The notes under the pieces are model-generated. The model ran no database searches, had not been told where the DNA came from, and saw nothing but the letters and a program-made list of their open reading frames with translations. A program made the position numbers and the translations under genes. From assembly GCF_900103585.1 (NCBI RefSeq), contig NZ_FNHV01000018.1:62001-126000 (forward strand): a stretch of 64,000 nucleotides of DNA, in the 5' to 3' direction. This DNA is from Streptomyces sp. cf386. GTDB taxonomy: Bacteria; Actinomycetota; Actinomycetes; Streptomycetales; Streptomycetaceae. Below are positions 1 to 9,634 of the stretch, piece after piece (positions within the stretch are counted from its first letter, which is position 1; each line of letters starts with the position of its first letter).

Positions 1-1167
1 GCCCTGCTGCTGCGCAGGCCCGACGTCCTCCTGCTGGACGAGCCCACCAACAACCTCGACCTGTACGCACGCCGGCGGCTGTACGCGGCCGTCGAGTCCT
101 GGCCGGGGGTGATGGTCGTGGTCAGCCACGACCGTGAACTCCTCGACCTGGTCGACCAGATCGCCGATCTGCGCTCCGGGGAGATCACCTGGTACGGCGG
201 CAACTACTCGGCGTACGAGGAGGTGCTCGCCACCGAGCAGGAGGCGGCCGAGCGCATGGTCCGCGTCGCCGAGGCCGACCTGAAGAAGCAGAAGCGGGAA
301 CTGGTCGACGCCCAGGTCAAGTTGGCCCGCCGCAAACGCTACGGCCAGAAGATGTGGGACCAGAAACGCGAGCCGAAGATCGTCATGGGTGCGCGCAAGC
401 GCGCGGCACAGGAGTCCGCGGGCAAGCACCGGATCATGCACGAGGAGAAGCTCGCCGAGGCCAAGGACCGGCTCGACGACGCGGTGGAGGCCGTACGGGA
501 CGACGACGAGATCCGCGTCGACCTGCCGTACACGGCCGTACCGCCGGGCCGGAGCGTGCTCACACTGCGCGAGCTGGAGCTGGCGTACGGCGCGCGCGTG
601 GCCGGTGGCTTCGATCTGCACGGTCCGGAGCGGATCGCGCTGATCGGGCGTAACGGCTCGGGCAAGACGACGCTGCTGCGGACGATCGCCGGCGAGCTGG
701 CGCCGGTGGCGGGCGAGGTGACGGCGCATGTGCCGCTCCGCTTCCTGCCGCAGCGGCTGGACGTCCTCGACGGCGAGCTGTCGGTCGCCGAGAACGTGGC
801 CCGGTTCGCGCCGGACGCCACCAACAACCGGATCCGGGCGCGGCTGGCCCGCTTCCTGTTCCGGGGCGCCCGTGCCGACCAGAGGGCGGAGACGCTGTCG
901 GGCGGCGAACGCTTCCGGGCGGCGCTGGCCGCACTCATGCTGGCGGAGCCCGCACCCCAGTTGCTGATGCTGGACGAACCGACGAACAACCTGGACATGG
1001 CGAGCGTGCGGCAGCTCACCTCGGCCCTGGAGTCGTACGAGGGGGCGCTGATCGTGGCCAGCCACGACCTGCCGTTCCTGGAGTCGATCGGCATCACACG
1101 CTGGCTGATGATGGAGGACGGAGAATTGAAGGAAATCACGCCAGAAGCTGTCGGGTATCCCGCCTAG
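1..1167 (+). CDS. ABC-F family ATPase, 5' end missing
   Basis: The reading frame is open from base 1, so the gene starts upstream of the window and 388 codons remain. The visible protein begins inside the first nucleotide-binding domain, with the Walker B stretch LLLDEPTNNLD and the switch histidine in VVSHDREL. A charged interdomain linker rich in Lys, Arg and Glu follows (about residues 75-165). The second domain has Walker A GRNGSGKTTLL, signature LSGGERFR and Walker B LMLDEPTNNLD. Duplicated domains without membrane segments are the mark of ABC-F proteins, which act on the ribosome as translation factors or antibiotic-protection factors. Which of these applies cannot be told from the part seen. 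The UvrA-like gene starts 10 bases after the stop, so the two may be cotranscribed. Confidence 0.9.
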   Translation, partial: ALLLRRPDVLLLDEPTNNLDLYARRRLYAAVESWPGVMVVVSHDRELLDLVDQIADLRSGEITWYGGNYSAYEEVLATEQEAAERMVRVAEADLKKQKRELVDAQVKLARRKRYGQKMWDQKREPKIVMGARKRAAQESAGKHRIMHEEKLAEAKDRLDDAVEAVRDDDEIRVDLPYTAVPPGRSVLTLRELELAYGARVAGGFDLHGPERIALIGRNGSGKTTLLRTIAGELAPVAGEVTAHVPLRFLPQRLDVLDGELSVAENVARFAPDATNNRIRARLARFLFRGARADQRAETLSGGERFRAALAALMLAEPAPQLLMLDEPTNNLDMASVRQLTSALESYEGALIVASHDLPFLESIGITRWLMMEDGELKEITPEAVGYPA

Positions 1168-1177
1168 CTTCGGGTTC

Positions 1178-3445
<2,268 letters not shown>

Positions 3446-3491
3446 CCCCGAGGGTTTTGTACGGGCGGGTAGGCCCTGCATGATGGCGGAC

Positions 3492-3518
3492 CGGTGCCCC
3501 ATACATCAGGGGGCACCG
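3492..3518 (+). terminator. hairpin between the UvrA-like gene and the DDAH gene
   Basis: CGGTGCCCC at 3492-3500 is perfectly repeated in inverse at 3510-3518 with a 9-base loop. It lies 47 bases after the UvrA-like stop and 30 bases before the GTG of the next gene. It could end the first transcript or be a leader hairpin of the second. There is no T-run, which is usual in Streptomyces. Confidence 0.45.
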
Positions 3519-3547
3519 AAGCCTGCCACTGATCCGGAGATCCCGTC

Positions 3548-4324
3548 GTGCCCAGCAAGAAGGCCCTCGTCCGCCGCCCGAGCCCGCGCCTCGCCGAAGG
3601 GCTGGTGACGCACATCGAGCGGGAGAAGGTCGATGCCGATCTCGCGGTCGAGCAGTGGGAGACGTACGTGGAGGCACTGCGCAAGCACGGCTGGGAGACC
3701 GTCGAGGTGGACCCGGCCGACGACTGCCCCGACTCGGTGTTCGTCGAGGACACGGTCGTCATGTACCGGAACGTCGCGCTGATCGCCCGGTCCGGTGCCG
3801 AGTCCCGGCGGGACGAGACCATCGGCGTCGAGGAGGCCGTGGCCTCGCTCGGCTGCTCGGTCAACTGGATCTGGGAGCCGGGCACGCTGGACGGCGGCGA
3901 CGTCCTGAAGGTCGGCGACACGATCTACGTCGGGCGGGGCGGCCGCACCAACGCGGCCGGCGTCCAGCAGCTGCGGGCCGCCTTCGAGCCGCTGGGGGCG
4001 CGGGTCGTCGCCGTGCCCGTGAGCAAGGTGCTGCACCTGAAGTCGGCGATCACCGCGCTGCCCGACGGAACGATTCTGGGCCGCATCCCGCAGCTGGACG
4101 CCCCGTCGCTGTTCCCGCGCTTCCTGCCGGTGCCGGAGGAGTCCGGTGCGCATGTGGTGCTGCTCGGCGGCGACAAGCTGCTCATGGCGGCGAGCGCGCC
4201 GAAGACGGCGGAGCTGCTCGCCGACCTCGGCCACGAGCCCGTCCTGGTCGACATCAGCGAGTTCGAGAAGCTCGAAGGGTGTGTGACATGCCTCTCGGTG
4301 CGGATGCGGGAGCTGTATGCCTGA
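3548..4324 (+). CDS. dimethylarginine dimethylaminohydrolase-type amidinotransferase-fold hydrolase
   Basis: The protein has 258 residues, the length typical of bacterial DDAH enzymes, which turn N-omega-methylated arginines into citrulline and methylamines. Visible family motifs are the acidic stretch FVEDTVV (about residues 68-74), EPGTLDGGDVL (about 109-119), the catalytic-type histidine in VLHLKSAIT (about residue 162) and a C-terminal cysteine in the VTCLS motif (about residue 248). The GTG start at 3548 follows a GGAGA-like site at 3535-3540. It stands alone between two hairpins. Arginine deiminase or a citrullinase-like activity is possible, but the short single-domain form and the C-terminal motif favour DDAH. 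Confidence 0.85.
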   Translation: MPSKKALVRRPSPRLAEGLVTHIEREKVDADLAVEQWETYVEALRKHGWETVEVDPADDCPDSVFVEDTVVMYRNVALIARSGAESRRDETIGVEEAVASLGCSVNWIWEPGTLDGGDVLKVGDTIYVGRGGRTNAAGVQQLRAAFEPLGARVVAVPVSKVLHLKSAITALPDGTILGRIPQLDAPSLFPRFLPVPEESGAHVVLLGGDKLLMAASAPKTAELLADLGHEPVLVDISEFEKLEGCVTCLSVRMRELYA

Positions 4325-4347
4325 CCGGGCCGAACGGATCTCTCTCA

Positions 4348-4373
4348 GCCCCGGGACCTGCGGGTCGTGGGGC
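4348..4373 (+). terminator. imperfect terminator-like stem-loop after the DDAH gene
   Basis: GCCCC at 4348-4352 pairs with GGGGC at 4369-4373, and an inner GACC/GGTC segment pairs as well, with two mismatches between. GTTTCG follows. The position 24 bases after the DDAH stop suits a terminator. Confidence 0.45.
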
Positions 4374-4435
4374 GTTTCGCATGCCCGTGAAATCCCGACG
4401 GAACGGCTGCTGATCAGCGGTGTTTACGCCGCCCT

Positions 4436-4482
4436 TAACCTACGGCTTCGTAACCTACGGTTTCGTAGCCTACGATTCCGTA
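4436..4482. promoter_or_regulatory. three tandem 15-bp operator-like repeats upstream of the desaturase gene
   Basis: Units TAACCTACGGCTTCG (4436-4450), TAACCTACGGTTTCG (4451-4465) and TAGCCTACGATTCCG (4466-4480) follow each other exactly. Each centres on an inverted repeat TACG-N4-CGTA, at 4441-4452, 4456-4467 and 4471-4482. The third is extended to a perfect CCTACG-N4-CGTAGG. The array ends about 60 bases before the desaturase GTG. Such arrays are typical of dimeric repressors. A TetR-family fatty-acid regulator is a reasonable guess, but none is encoded next to it. Confidence 0.7.
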
Positions 4483-4540
4483 GGTTCCGGCAACCGCTCG
4501 CCGGTCATCTTCCTTGTGTCGTGCGTCCCCAGGAGTTCCC

Positions 4541-5515
4541 GTGACGATCGCTTCCCCTCACCTCGGCAGCCCCGCCGTCTGGACCGACGCCAAACTGCTG
4601 TACGCGCTGGAGGAAGTGGTCGAGAAGGAACTCAACCGGCATCTGAAGGTCACCAAGGACTGGATGCCGCACGAGTACGTGCCGTGGAGCGACGCCCGTA
4701 ACTTCCCCGGCTTCTTCGAGGACGGCGAGGCCTGGGACAAGGAGCAGTCCAAGGTCACCGAGATCGGCCGCATCGCGCTCGTGGTGAACCTCCTGACCGA
4801 GGACAACCTCCCCAGCTACCACCACGAGATCGCCACTCTCTTCGGCCGTGACGGCGCCTGGGGCACCTGGGTGCACCGCTGGACCGCCGAGGAGGGCCGC
4901 CACGGCATCGTGATGCGCGACTACCTGCTCGCCTCGCGCGCGGTGGACCCGGACAAGCTCGAGCAGTTCCGGATGGCCCACATGAGCGAGGGCTTCGAGT
5001 CGGACAACCGCCACTCGATGCTGCACTCGATCGCCTACGTCGCCTTCCAGGAGCTCGCGACCCGTATCTCGCACCGCAACACCGGCCACCAGTCCGGTGA
5101 CCCGGTCTGCGACCGCATGCTGGCGCGCATCGCGACCGACGAGAACCTCCACATGGTCTTCTACCGCAACCTGCTGAAGGCCGCGTTCGAGCTCGCCCCC
5201 GACCTCACCATGCAGGCGGTGCGTGACGTCGTGGTCAACTTCCGCATGCCCGGCCACGGCATGCCCGGCTTCGAGCGCGCCGCCGCGCAGATGGCCATCG
5301 GCGAGGTCTACAACATGCGCATCCACCACGACGACGTCCTGCAGCCCGTCCTGCGCTTCCTGAAGATCATGGAGATCGACGGCCTCGGCCCGGAGGGGCA
5401 GAAGGCACAGGAGGAGCTGGGCCTGTACATGGGCGGCCTGGACTCGGAGGCCTCGAAGTTCGACGAGAGGCTGGCGGCCCGCAAGGCCCGGATGGCGGCT
5501 CGGGCGGCGAGCTGA
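4541..5515 (+). CDS. acyl-ACP (stearoyl-ACP type) desaturase
   Basis: This is a 324-residue soluble di-iron desaturase that introduces a double bond into acyl-ACP chains for membrane lipid synthesis, using reduced ferredoxin. Iron-ligand motifs are visible: EEGRH (from GTWVHRWTAEEGRHG) and DENLH (from IATDENLHMVFYRN). Each supplies the carboxylate and histidine of an ExxH-type site. The start is taken as GTG 4541 because AGGAG ends five bases before it. A TTG nine codons upstream is in frame but has no such site. It appears monocistronic, and the three repeats just upstream suggest control by a dedicated repressor. Confidence in the family is high; chain length and position specificity are unknown. 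Confidence 0.93.
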   Translation: MTIASPHLGSPAVWTDAKLLYALEEVVEKELNRHLKVTKDWMPHEYVPWSDARNFPGFFEDGEAWDKEQSKVTEIGRIALVVNLLTEDNLPSYHHEIATLFGRDGAWGTWVHRWTAEEGRHGIVMRDYLLASRAVDPDKLEQFRMAHMSEGFESDNRHSMLHSIAYVAFQELATRISHRNTGHQSGDPVCDRMLARIATDENLHMVFYRNLLKAAFELAPDLTMQAVRDVVVNFRMPGHGMPGFERAAAQMAIGEVYNMRIHHDDVLQPVLRFLKIMEIDGLGPEGQKAQEELGLYMGGLDSEASKFDERLAARKARMAARAAS

Positions 5516-5566
5516 TCGACGCGGTCCTGCCGGGGCTCGGCGGGGAGGCTGACGGGTAGGTCGGCG

Positions 5567-5680
5567 GCTTCGGCGGCGGACTGACCGGCAGGTTCACGGC
5601 CGAGGGCTCGGGCGGGGAGGCCAGCGGGTAGGTCGGCGACCGGCTGCTTCGGCGGCGGACTGACCGGCAGGTTCACGGCC
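5567..5680. repeat. 35-bp direct repeat, two copies
   Basis: The sequence beginning GCTTCGGCGGCGGACTGACC and ending GGCAGGTTCACGGCC occurs at 5567-5601 and again at 5646-5680, identical as far as I can see. The bases around the copies are also similar (GGGGAGGC...GGGTAGGTCGGC), so about 79 bp seem to have been duplicated and then diverged. Confidence 0.75.
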
Positions 5681-5984
5681 AGGAGACTCGGGCGGCGGAG
5701 GCCGGCGGGCAGGCCTGCGGGCAGGCCTGCGGCCGACGCTCGACTCGGGTCGGGTCGAGCCGGAAGGTGACGGGCATTTGGTCGGGCTGCGACACGAGCG
5801 GAAGCTCACCCGCACTCCCCTGGCCGACGAAACGAGCGAGGGCGGACGGGCGCTTCCTCCGGCCGACGGCTCGGGCGGGAGCCGACCGGACGATGGAAGG
5901 CGGCGAGTTCCTCCTCGCCGATGACGGTTCGGCCCCGTCGCCCATCGTCCCCGCCCATGTCCCGGCCGTGCCGTGCCGTAAGTC

Positions 5985-6155
5985 CGAGTGGCCCCGGGCC
6001 GGATTCGAACCGGCCTCTCCGGCCTGACGAGGCGGCGATTCCGCCTCTGTTTTGCAAGGCCCGCGGACACACCCCGAGAGTCGGATTCGAACCGCTGTCG
6101 GTCACCTGGGCGAGGCGAGTGGGCCTGCCTCCGTGCCGACCCGGATCCCAACCAC
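5985..6155 (-). pseudogene. degenerate tRNA-like remnants
   Basis: Read on the minus strand, GCCGG-TTCGAAT-CCGGC (5999-6015 region) is a perfect five-pair T-arm followed by CCGGGGC. A second copy of GGTTCGAATCC lies at 6083-6093, and a degraded version of the complement (CCGGATCCCAACC) at 6141-6153. No matching 5' acceptor strand, D-arm or five-pair anticodon stem could be built, although TTGCAAA at about 6051-6057 resembles an anticodon loop. I read this as decayed tRNA sequence, possibly a former attachment site, and not as a working tRNA. Confidence 0.4.
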
Positions 6156-6182
6156 AGCCCTGACAGCAGCCGGGCCGGGCGT

Positions 6183-6437
6183 TCAGCGGGACGTGCGTCG
6201 GAGTTCCAGGCGTTCCTTCTCCGAGAGGCCGCCCCAGACTCCGAAGCGTTCGTCGTTGTCCAGTGCGTACTCCAGGCAGGTGGAGCGGATCGGGCACAGG
6301 CCGCAGATCCGCTTCGCCTCCCGTACCGAGCTGCCCGGCTCGGGGAAGAAGAAGTCCGCCCCGGTCTGTGCGCACAACGCCTCCTGCTGCCAGTCCAGGT
6401 CGGGCGAGGTGATCGTTGTGATCGTGTCGATGTGCAT
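6183..6437 (-). CDS. WhiB-like (Wbl) iron-sulfur regulatory protein
   Basis: The 84-residue protein has the four cysteines of the Wbl family that bind a 4Fe-4S cluster: C22 and then C45, C48 and C54 in RICGLCPIRSTC. The family signature GVWGG (residues 66-70) is followed by a basic C-terminal tail. Wbl proteins act with the principal sigma factor as regulators of development, stress or resistance. The start is ATG 6437; the longer upstream frame has no Wbl-like residues. There is no AT-hook of the WhiB7/WblC type. It is divergent from the VOC gene. The exact Wbl class cannot be decided by eye, so no symbol is given. Confidence 0.9.
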   Translation of the reverse strand: MHIDTITTITSPDLDWQQEALCAQTGADFFFPEPGSSVREAKRICGLCPIRSTCLEYALDNDERFGVWGGLSEKERLELRRTSR

Positions 6438-6600
6438 GCGCAGGATCGTGCCGGTCGGCGAAAAACGTTCGATCAACGCGGGATCAACGCCGCGCCGGAA
6501 GGCCTCCGCCCGACCCGATGGTCCCCTCCCCCGCACCACGGCGCACGGCGGCGCGCGCGGAAACCGGTGAAAACACGGAGACTGCGACCGGTCACCGAGG

Positions 6601-6632
6601 GTGACCCCATCCGTCACCGCCATCGGGGTCAC
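6601..6632. promoter_or_regulatory. inverted repeat between the divergent wbl and VOC genes
   Basis: GTGACCCC at 6601-6608 is repeated in inverse as GGGGTCAC at 6625-6632 with 16 bases between. It lies in the shared upstream region of two divergent genes, so an operator is as likely as an RNA hairpin. Confidence 0.35.
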
Positions 6633-6706
6633 GGTTCCGGCGGCGATTGTCAGTGGGCGGTGCAAGACTCGGCAGAGCAGACAACGGGACCCTTCCGAGG
6701 AGGGCG

Positions 6707-7501
6707 ATGATGCTCACCACCCGTTACGTCACCGGCGCGCCGAACTGGATCGACCTCAGCACCCCGGACATCGAGGGCGCCGGCGCCTTCTACCGCGACC
6801 TGTTCGGCTGGCGGTTCCAGCCGGGCGGGCCCGAGACCGGCGGCTACGGCTTCTTCCAGCTCGATGGCAGGACGGTGGCCGGCGGTATGCAGACCACCGA
6901 GGAGCAGGGTCCGCCCTTCTGGACGGTGTACTTCCAGACCCCGGACGCGGACGCCACCGCGAAGACGGCCGAGCAGGCGCACGGCTCGGTGCTGATTCAG
7001 CCCATGGACGTGCTGGACCTGGGCCGCATGGCCATCCTCGCCGACAAGGCGGGCGTGCTCTTCGGCCTGTGGCAGCCCGGCACCAACAAGGGCCTCGACG
7101 TCGTCCAGGAGCCCGGCTCGCTGTGCTGGCTGGAGCTGTACACCACGGACGTACCGGCCGCCGCGGGGTTCTACAACGCGACGCTGGGCATGGAGACCTT
7201 CGCCCTCGACTTCTACGGCGGCACCTACACGACGTTCAGCCCTGCCGGCGCCGGGGAGGACGCCATGTTCGGCGGCGTCGTCGACAAGTCCGACGACCCG
7301 GCGGAGGCGGAGGGCCCCGCGTACTGGCTGCCGTACTTCGAGGTCAGCGACACGGACGCCACGGTCGCCAAGGCGCGGGAACGGGGCGGCACGGTCCGCA
7401 TGCCGCCCACGGACCTGCCGGACGTCGGCCGCATCGCCAAGCTCGCCGACCCCTACGGCGCACGCTTCGCGGTGATCAAGAGCGCGCCGGCTCCGAACTG
7501 A
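6707..7501 (+). CDS. VOC-superfamily protein with two glyoxalase-like domains
   Basis: The 264-residue protein has two vicinal-oxygen-chelate modules: about residues 9-120 (starting GAPNWIDLSTPDIEGAGAFY) and about 135-260 (starting WLELYTTDVPAAAGFY). Each ends in the family pattern of an ILADKAGVLFGLW- or LADPYGARFAVIK-like strand. This tandem form is common in Streptomyces and is annotated as a glyoxalase or hydroxylase-like protein. No substrate can be named. ATG 6707 is chosen because GAGGAGGG ends a few bases upstream. Confidence 0.85.
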   Translation: MMLTTRYVTGAPNWIDLSTPDIEGAGAFYRDLFGWRFQPGGPETGGYGFFQLDGRTVAGGMQTTEEQGPPFWTVYFQTPDADATAKTAEQAHGSVLIQPMDVLDLGRMAILADKAGVLFGLWQPGTNKGLDVVQEPGSLCWLELYTTDVPAAAGFYNATLGMETFALDFYGGTYTTFSPAGAGEDAMFGGVVDKSDDPAEAEGPAYWLPYFEVSDTDATVAKARERGGTVRMPPTDLPDVGRIAKLADPYGARFAVIKSAPAPN

Positions 7502-7537
7502 GCGACCCACGACTAGAGACGAGACGTTCCGTTCTGT

Positions 7538-7543
7538 TACAGT
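7538..7543 (+). promoter_or_regulatory. probable -10 box (TACAGT) of the ABC-F leader transcript
   Basis: TACAGT lies seven bases before the GTG of the leader ORF. This position would put the transcription start on or next to the GTG, so the leader peptide would be read from a leaderless RNA. No good -35 is visible. Confidence 0.4.
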
Positions 7544-7549
7544 GAGCGC

Positions 7550-7573
7550 GTGACTTTCTACTTCTTCCTCTGA
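7550..7573 (+). CDS. seven-residue leader peptide (uORF) of the ABC-F gene
   Basis: GTG ACT TTC TAC TTC TTC CTC TGA encodes (f)M-T-F-Y-F-F-L, rich in aromatic residues. It lies 67 bases before the ABC-F ATG. Short stalling peptides in front of ABC-F and Erm genes are a known way of inducing them with ribosome-targeting antibiotics. The first nine bases of this ORF are complementary to 7632-7640, directly before the ATG of the ABC-F gene, which strongly suggests an attenuator. Confidence 0.7.
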   Translation: MTFYFFL

Positions 7574-7640
7574 GTCCGGGCACGGCCGACGCCGCCGTTT
7601 CCGCCGCCCGTAGACCCTTCACCCCCTCAGGGAAAGTCAC
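7550..7640 (+). promoter_or_regulatory. translational/transcriptional attenuator of the ABC-F gene
   Basis: GTGACTTTC (7550-7558) is the exact inverse of GAAAGTCAC (7632-7640). A second short complementarity joins CTGAG (7569-7573 area) with CTCAGG (7626-7631). Folding would bury the AGGGA Shine-Dalgarno-like bases (7629-7633) and the bases up to the ATG. A ribosome held on the uORF would cover the 5' arm and free the start site. Confidence 0.65.
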
Positions 7641-9314
7641 ATGCGCGAACGCGCCCACGCCTCCATGCCCGCTGCCGTGGCGCAGCTGTCCGTCAAGGGC
7701 GTCACCAAGTCCTACGGCACCCGGCTCGTCCTCGACCAGGTCTCCTTCACCGTCCGCCCGGGTGAGAAGGCCACCGTCATCGGCGAGAACGGCTCCGGCA
7801 AGTCCACCCTGCTCCGGCTGCTCGCCGCCATCGAGGCGCCGGACACCGGGGAGCTCACCGTCGGCTTCCCCGGCGGCACCGGCCACCTCGCCCAGACCCT
7901 CGACCTCGACCCGGACCGCACCGTACGGGACGCGATCGACCTCGCCCTCGCCGACCTGCGGGACATGGAGCGCCGGCTGCGCGCGGCCGAGGAGCGCCTC
8001 GGGGAGGCGTCGGAAGACGAACTCGCCGCGTACGGCGAGCTGTTGATCGTGTACGAGGAACGCGGCGGTTACGAGGCGGACGTCCGCGTGGACGCCGCGA
8101 TGCACGGGCTCGGGCTCGCCGGGATCACCCGCGACCGCGTGCTCGGCTCGCTCTCCGGCGGCGAGCAGTCGCGGCTCGCCCTCGCCTGTGTCCTGGCCGC
8201 CGCTCCCGAGCTGCTGCTCCTCGACGAGCCGACGAACCACCTCGACGCGGCGGCCGTGCGCTGGCTGGAGGAGCATCTGCGCACGCACCGCGGCACCGTC
8301 GTCGCGGTCACGCACGACCGCGGCTTCCTGGAGCGCATCGCCACCACGATCCTCGAGGTCGACCGCGACGCGCGCACCGTGCACCGGTACGGCGACGGCT
8401 GGGCCGGCTACCGCGCCGCGAAAGTCGCCGCCCGACGCCGCGCGGAGCAGGAACACGCGGACTGGGTTGAGGAAGTCGCCCGTACCGAGGAGCTGCTCGA
8501 CGCCGCCGGGAAGCGGCTGGCCACCACTGGCAAGGACCCGCGGCAGGGCTTCGGCAAGCACCGCCGCTCGCACGAGGCGAAGCTCGGCGGGCAGGTGCGC
8601 GCGGTCCGCGAGCGGCTGGCCCAGCTGCGGCGCAATCCCGTGGCAGCCCCACCACAGCCCCTTCGGTTCACCGCGGCACCGCCGACATCGGACGGCGGGC
8701 ATCCCGTGGACCGCCCGCTCGCCGAACTCGACGGCGTGGCGGTCGGCGAGCGGCTGCGGCTGGACGGGCTGCTGTCCGTCACGCCCGGGCAGCGGCTGCT
8801 GGTCACGGGAGATAACGGGGCAGGCAAGACGACGCTGCTGCGCGTCCTGGCCGGCGACCTGCAGCCGGACGCGGGCGCGGTGCGCCGTCCCGCCCGGATC
8901 GGGTATCTGCCACAGGAACTGCCCGCACGCTCCACCCGGCTCCCGCTGCTCGCCGCCTTCGCGGCCGGACGGCCCGGGCTGCCGGACGAGTACGCCGAAC
9001 AGCTCCTGGCGCTGGGCCTGTTCCGTGAGGAGGACCTGCACGTCCCGGTCGCCGCGATGTCCGCCGGCCAGCAGCGGCGGCTGCAGATCGCGAACCTCGT
9101 GACCCGGCCCGCCGACCTCCTCGTACTCGACGAGCCGACCAACCACGTCGCCCTCGACCTGGTCGAGGACCTGGAGTCGGCGCTCGCGGCGTACCCGGGC
9201 GCAGTGGTCGCGGTCTCGCACGACCGCGGCTTCCGCGAACGGTTCCCGGGGGACCGGCTCGCACTGCACGACGGCCGGACGGCTGCGGGGCCCTTGCGCG
9301 CGTCCGCGCCCTGA
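7641..9314 (+). CDS. ABC-F family ATPase, probable antibiotic-resistance (ribosome protection) type
   Basis: The 557-residue protein has two ATPase domains and no membrane segment. Domain 1 has Walker A GENGSGKSTLL (about residues 49-59), signature LSGGEQSR and LLLLDEPTNHLD. Domain 2 has GDNGAGKTTLL (about 391), MSAGQQRR in place of the usual LSGGQ, and LLVLDEPTNHVALD. A charged linker with HADWVEEVARTEELL separates them. ABC-F proteins of this size in actinomycetes (OleB, LmrC, TlrC relatives) displace macrolides, lincosamides or streptogramins from the ribosome. That role is supported here by the stalling-type leader. The start is the ATG directly after the attenuator arm, with AGGGA seven bases upstream. 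Confidence 0.9.
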   Translation: MRERAHASMPAAVAQLSVKGVTKSYGTRLVLDQVSFTVRPGEKATVIGENGSGKSTLLRLLAAIEAPDTGELTVGFPGGTGHLAQTLDLDPDRTVRDAIDLALADLRDMERRLRAAEERLGEASEDELAAYGELLIVYEERGGYEADVRVDAAMHGLGLAGITRDRVLGSLSGGEQSRLALACVLAAAPELLLLDEPTNHLDAAAVRWLEEHLRTHRGTVVAVTHDRGFLERIATTILEVDRDARTVHRYGDGWAGYRAAKVAARRRAEQEHADWVEEVARTEELLDAAGKRLATTGKDPRQGFGKHRRSHEAKLGGQVRAVRERLAQLRRNPVAAPPQPLRFTAAPPTSDGGHPVDRPLAELDGVAVGERLRLDGLLSVTPGQRLLVTGDNGAGKTTLLRVLAGDLQPDAGAVRRPARIGYLPQELPARSTRLPLLAAFAAGRPGLPDEYAEQLLALGLFREEDLHVPVAAMSAGQQRRLQIANLVTRPADLLVLDEPTNHVALDLVEDLESALAAYPGAVVAVSHDRGFRERFPGDRLALHDGRTAAGPLRASAP

Positions 9315-9322
9315 TCCCTGGT

Positions 9323-9634
9323 CGGACGACCCGCACGAACGACGTCCGCGCCCGGGGCTCCCGGTGGCACGGCCTACGCGGACAACGCCGTGCCCGCGGA
9401 GCCCCGGTCGGACGACCCATGCGGACAACGCCCGTGTCCGGGAAGCCCGGCCGTACTACCTACGCGGCCAACGCCCGTGTCCACGGGCCCCGGTCCGGCG
9501 ACCCACGCGGACAACGCCCGTGCCCGGGAAGCCCAAGACTGACGACCCCACGCGGACACGGTCTGTGCCCGGCAAGCCCCAGCCGAACCACCCACACGGA
9601 AAATCCCCGTGCCCGGCAAGCCCGGCCCTACGCC
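9323..9634. repeat. degenerate ~44-bp tandem repeats
   Basis: About seven copies of a unit like CGGCGACCCACGCGGACAAC followed by GCCCGTGCCCGGGAAGCCC start near 9323, 9368, 9409, 9451, 9495, 9539 and 9583, and the start of an eighth is at 9626. Copies differ by several bases but keep the core GCGGACAACGCCCGTG and CCGGGAAGCCC. The whole 320-base gap between the ABC-F gene and the LacI gene consists of them. No gene or terminator stands out. Confidence 0.75.

Larger units (their letters stand above)
5516..6182. other. gene-free GC-rich stretch with direct repeats and tRNA-like debris
   Basis: No convincing gene lies here. The several ORFs on both strands are compositionally driven and overlap each other. 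The left half carries a 35-bp direct repeat. The right half, from about 5985, carries T-arm-like sequence on the minus strand. Both are described separately. Confidence 0.6.

Noticed and set aside
5985..6075. intact tRNA on the minus strand
   Set aside because: The T-arm is perfect, but the 5' acceptor strand, D-arm and a five-pair anticodon stem are missing.
5594..6151. short basic ORFs in the gap after the desaturase gene
   Set aside because: They overlap on both strands, contain direct repeats and tRNA-like debris, and show no ribosome site or domain.
9323..9634. CRISPR array
   Set aside because: Repeats are degenerate, contiguous and without unique spacers, and there are no cas genes.
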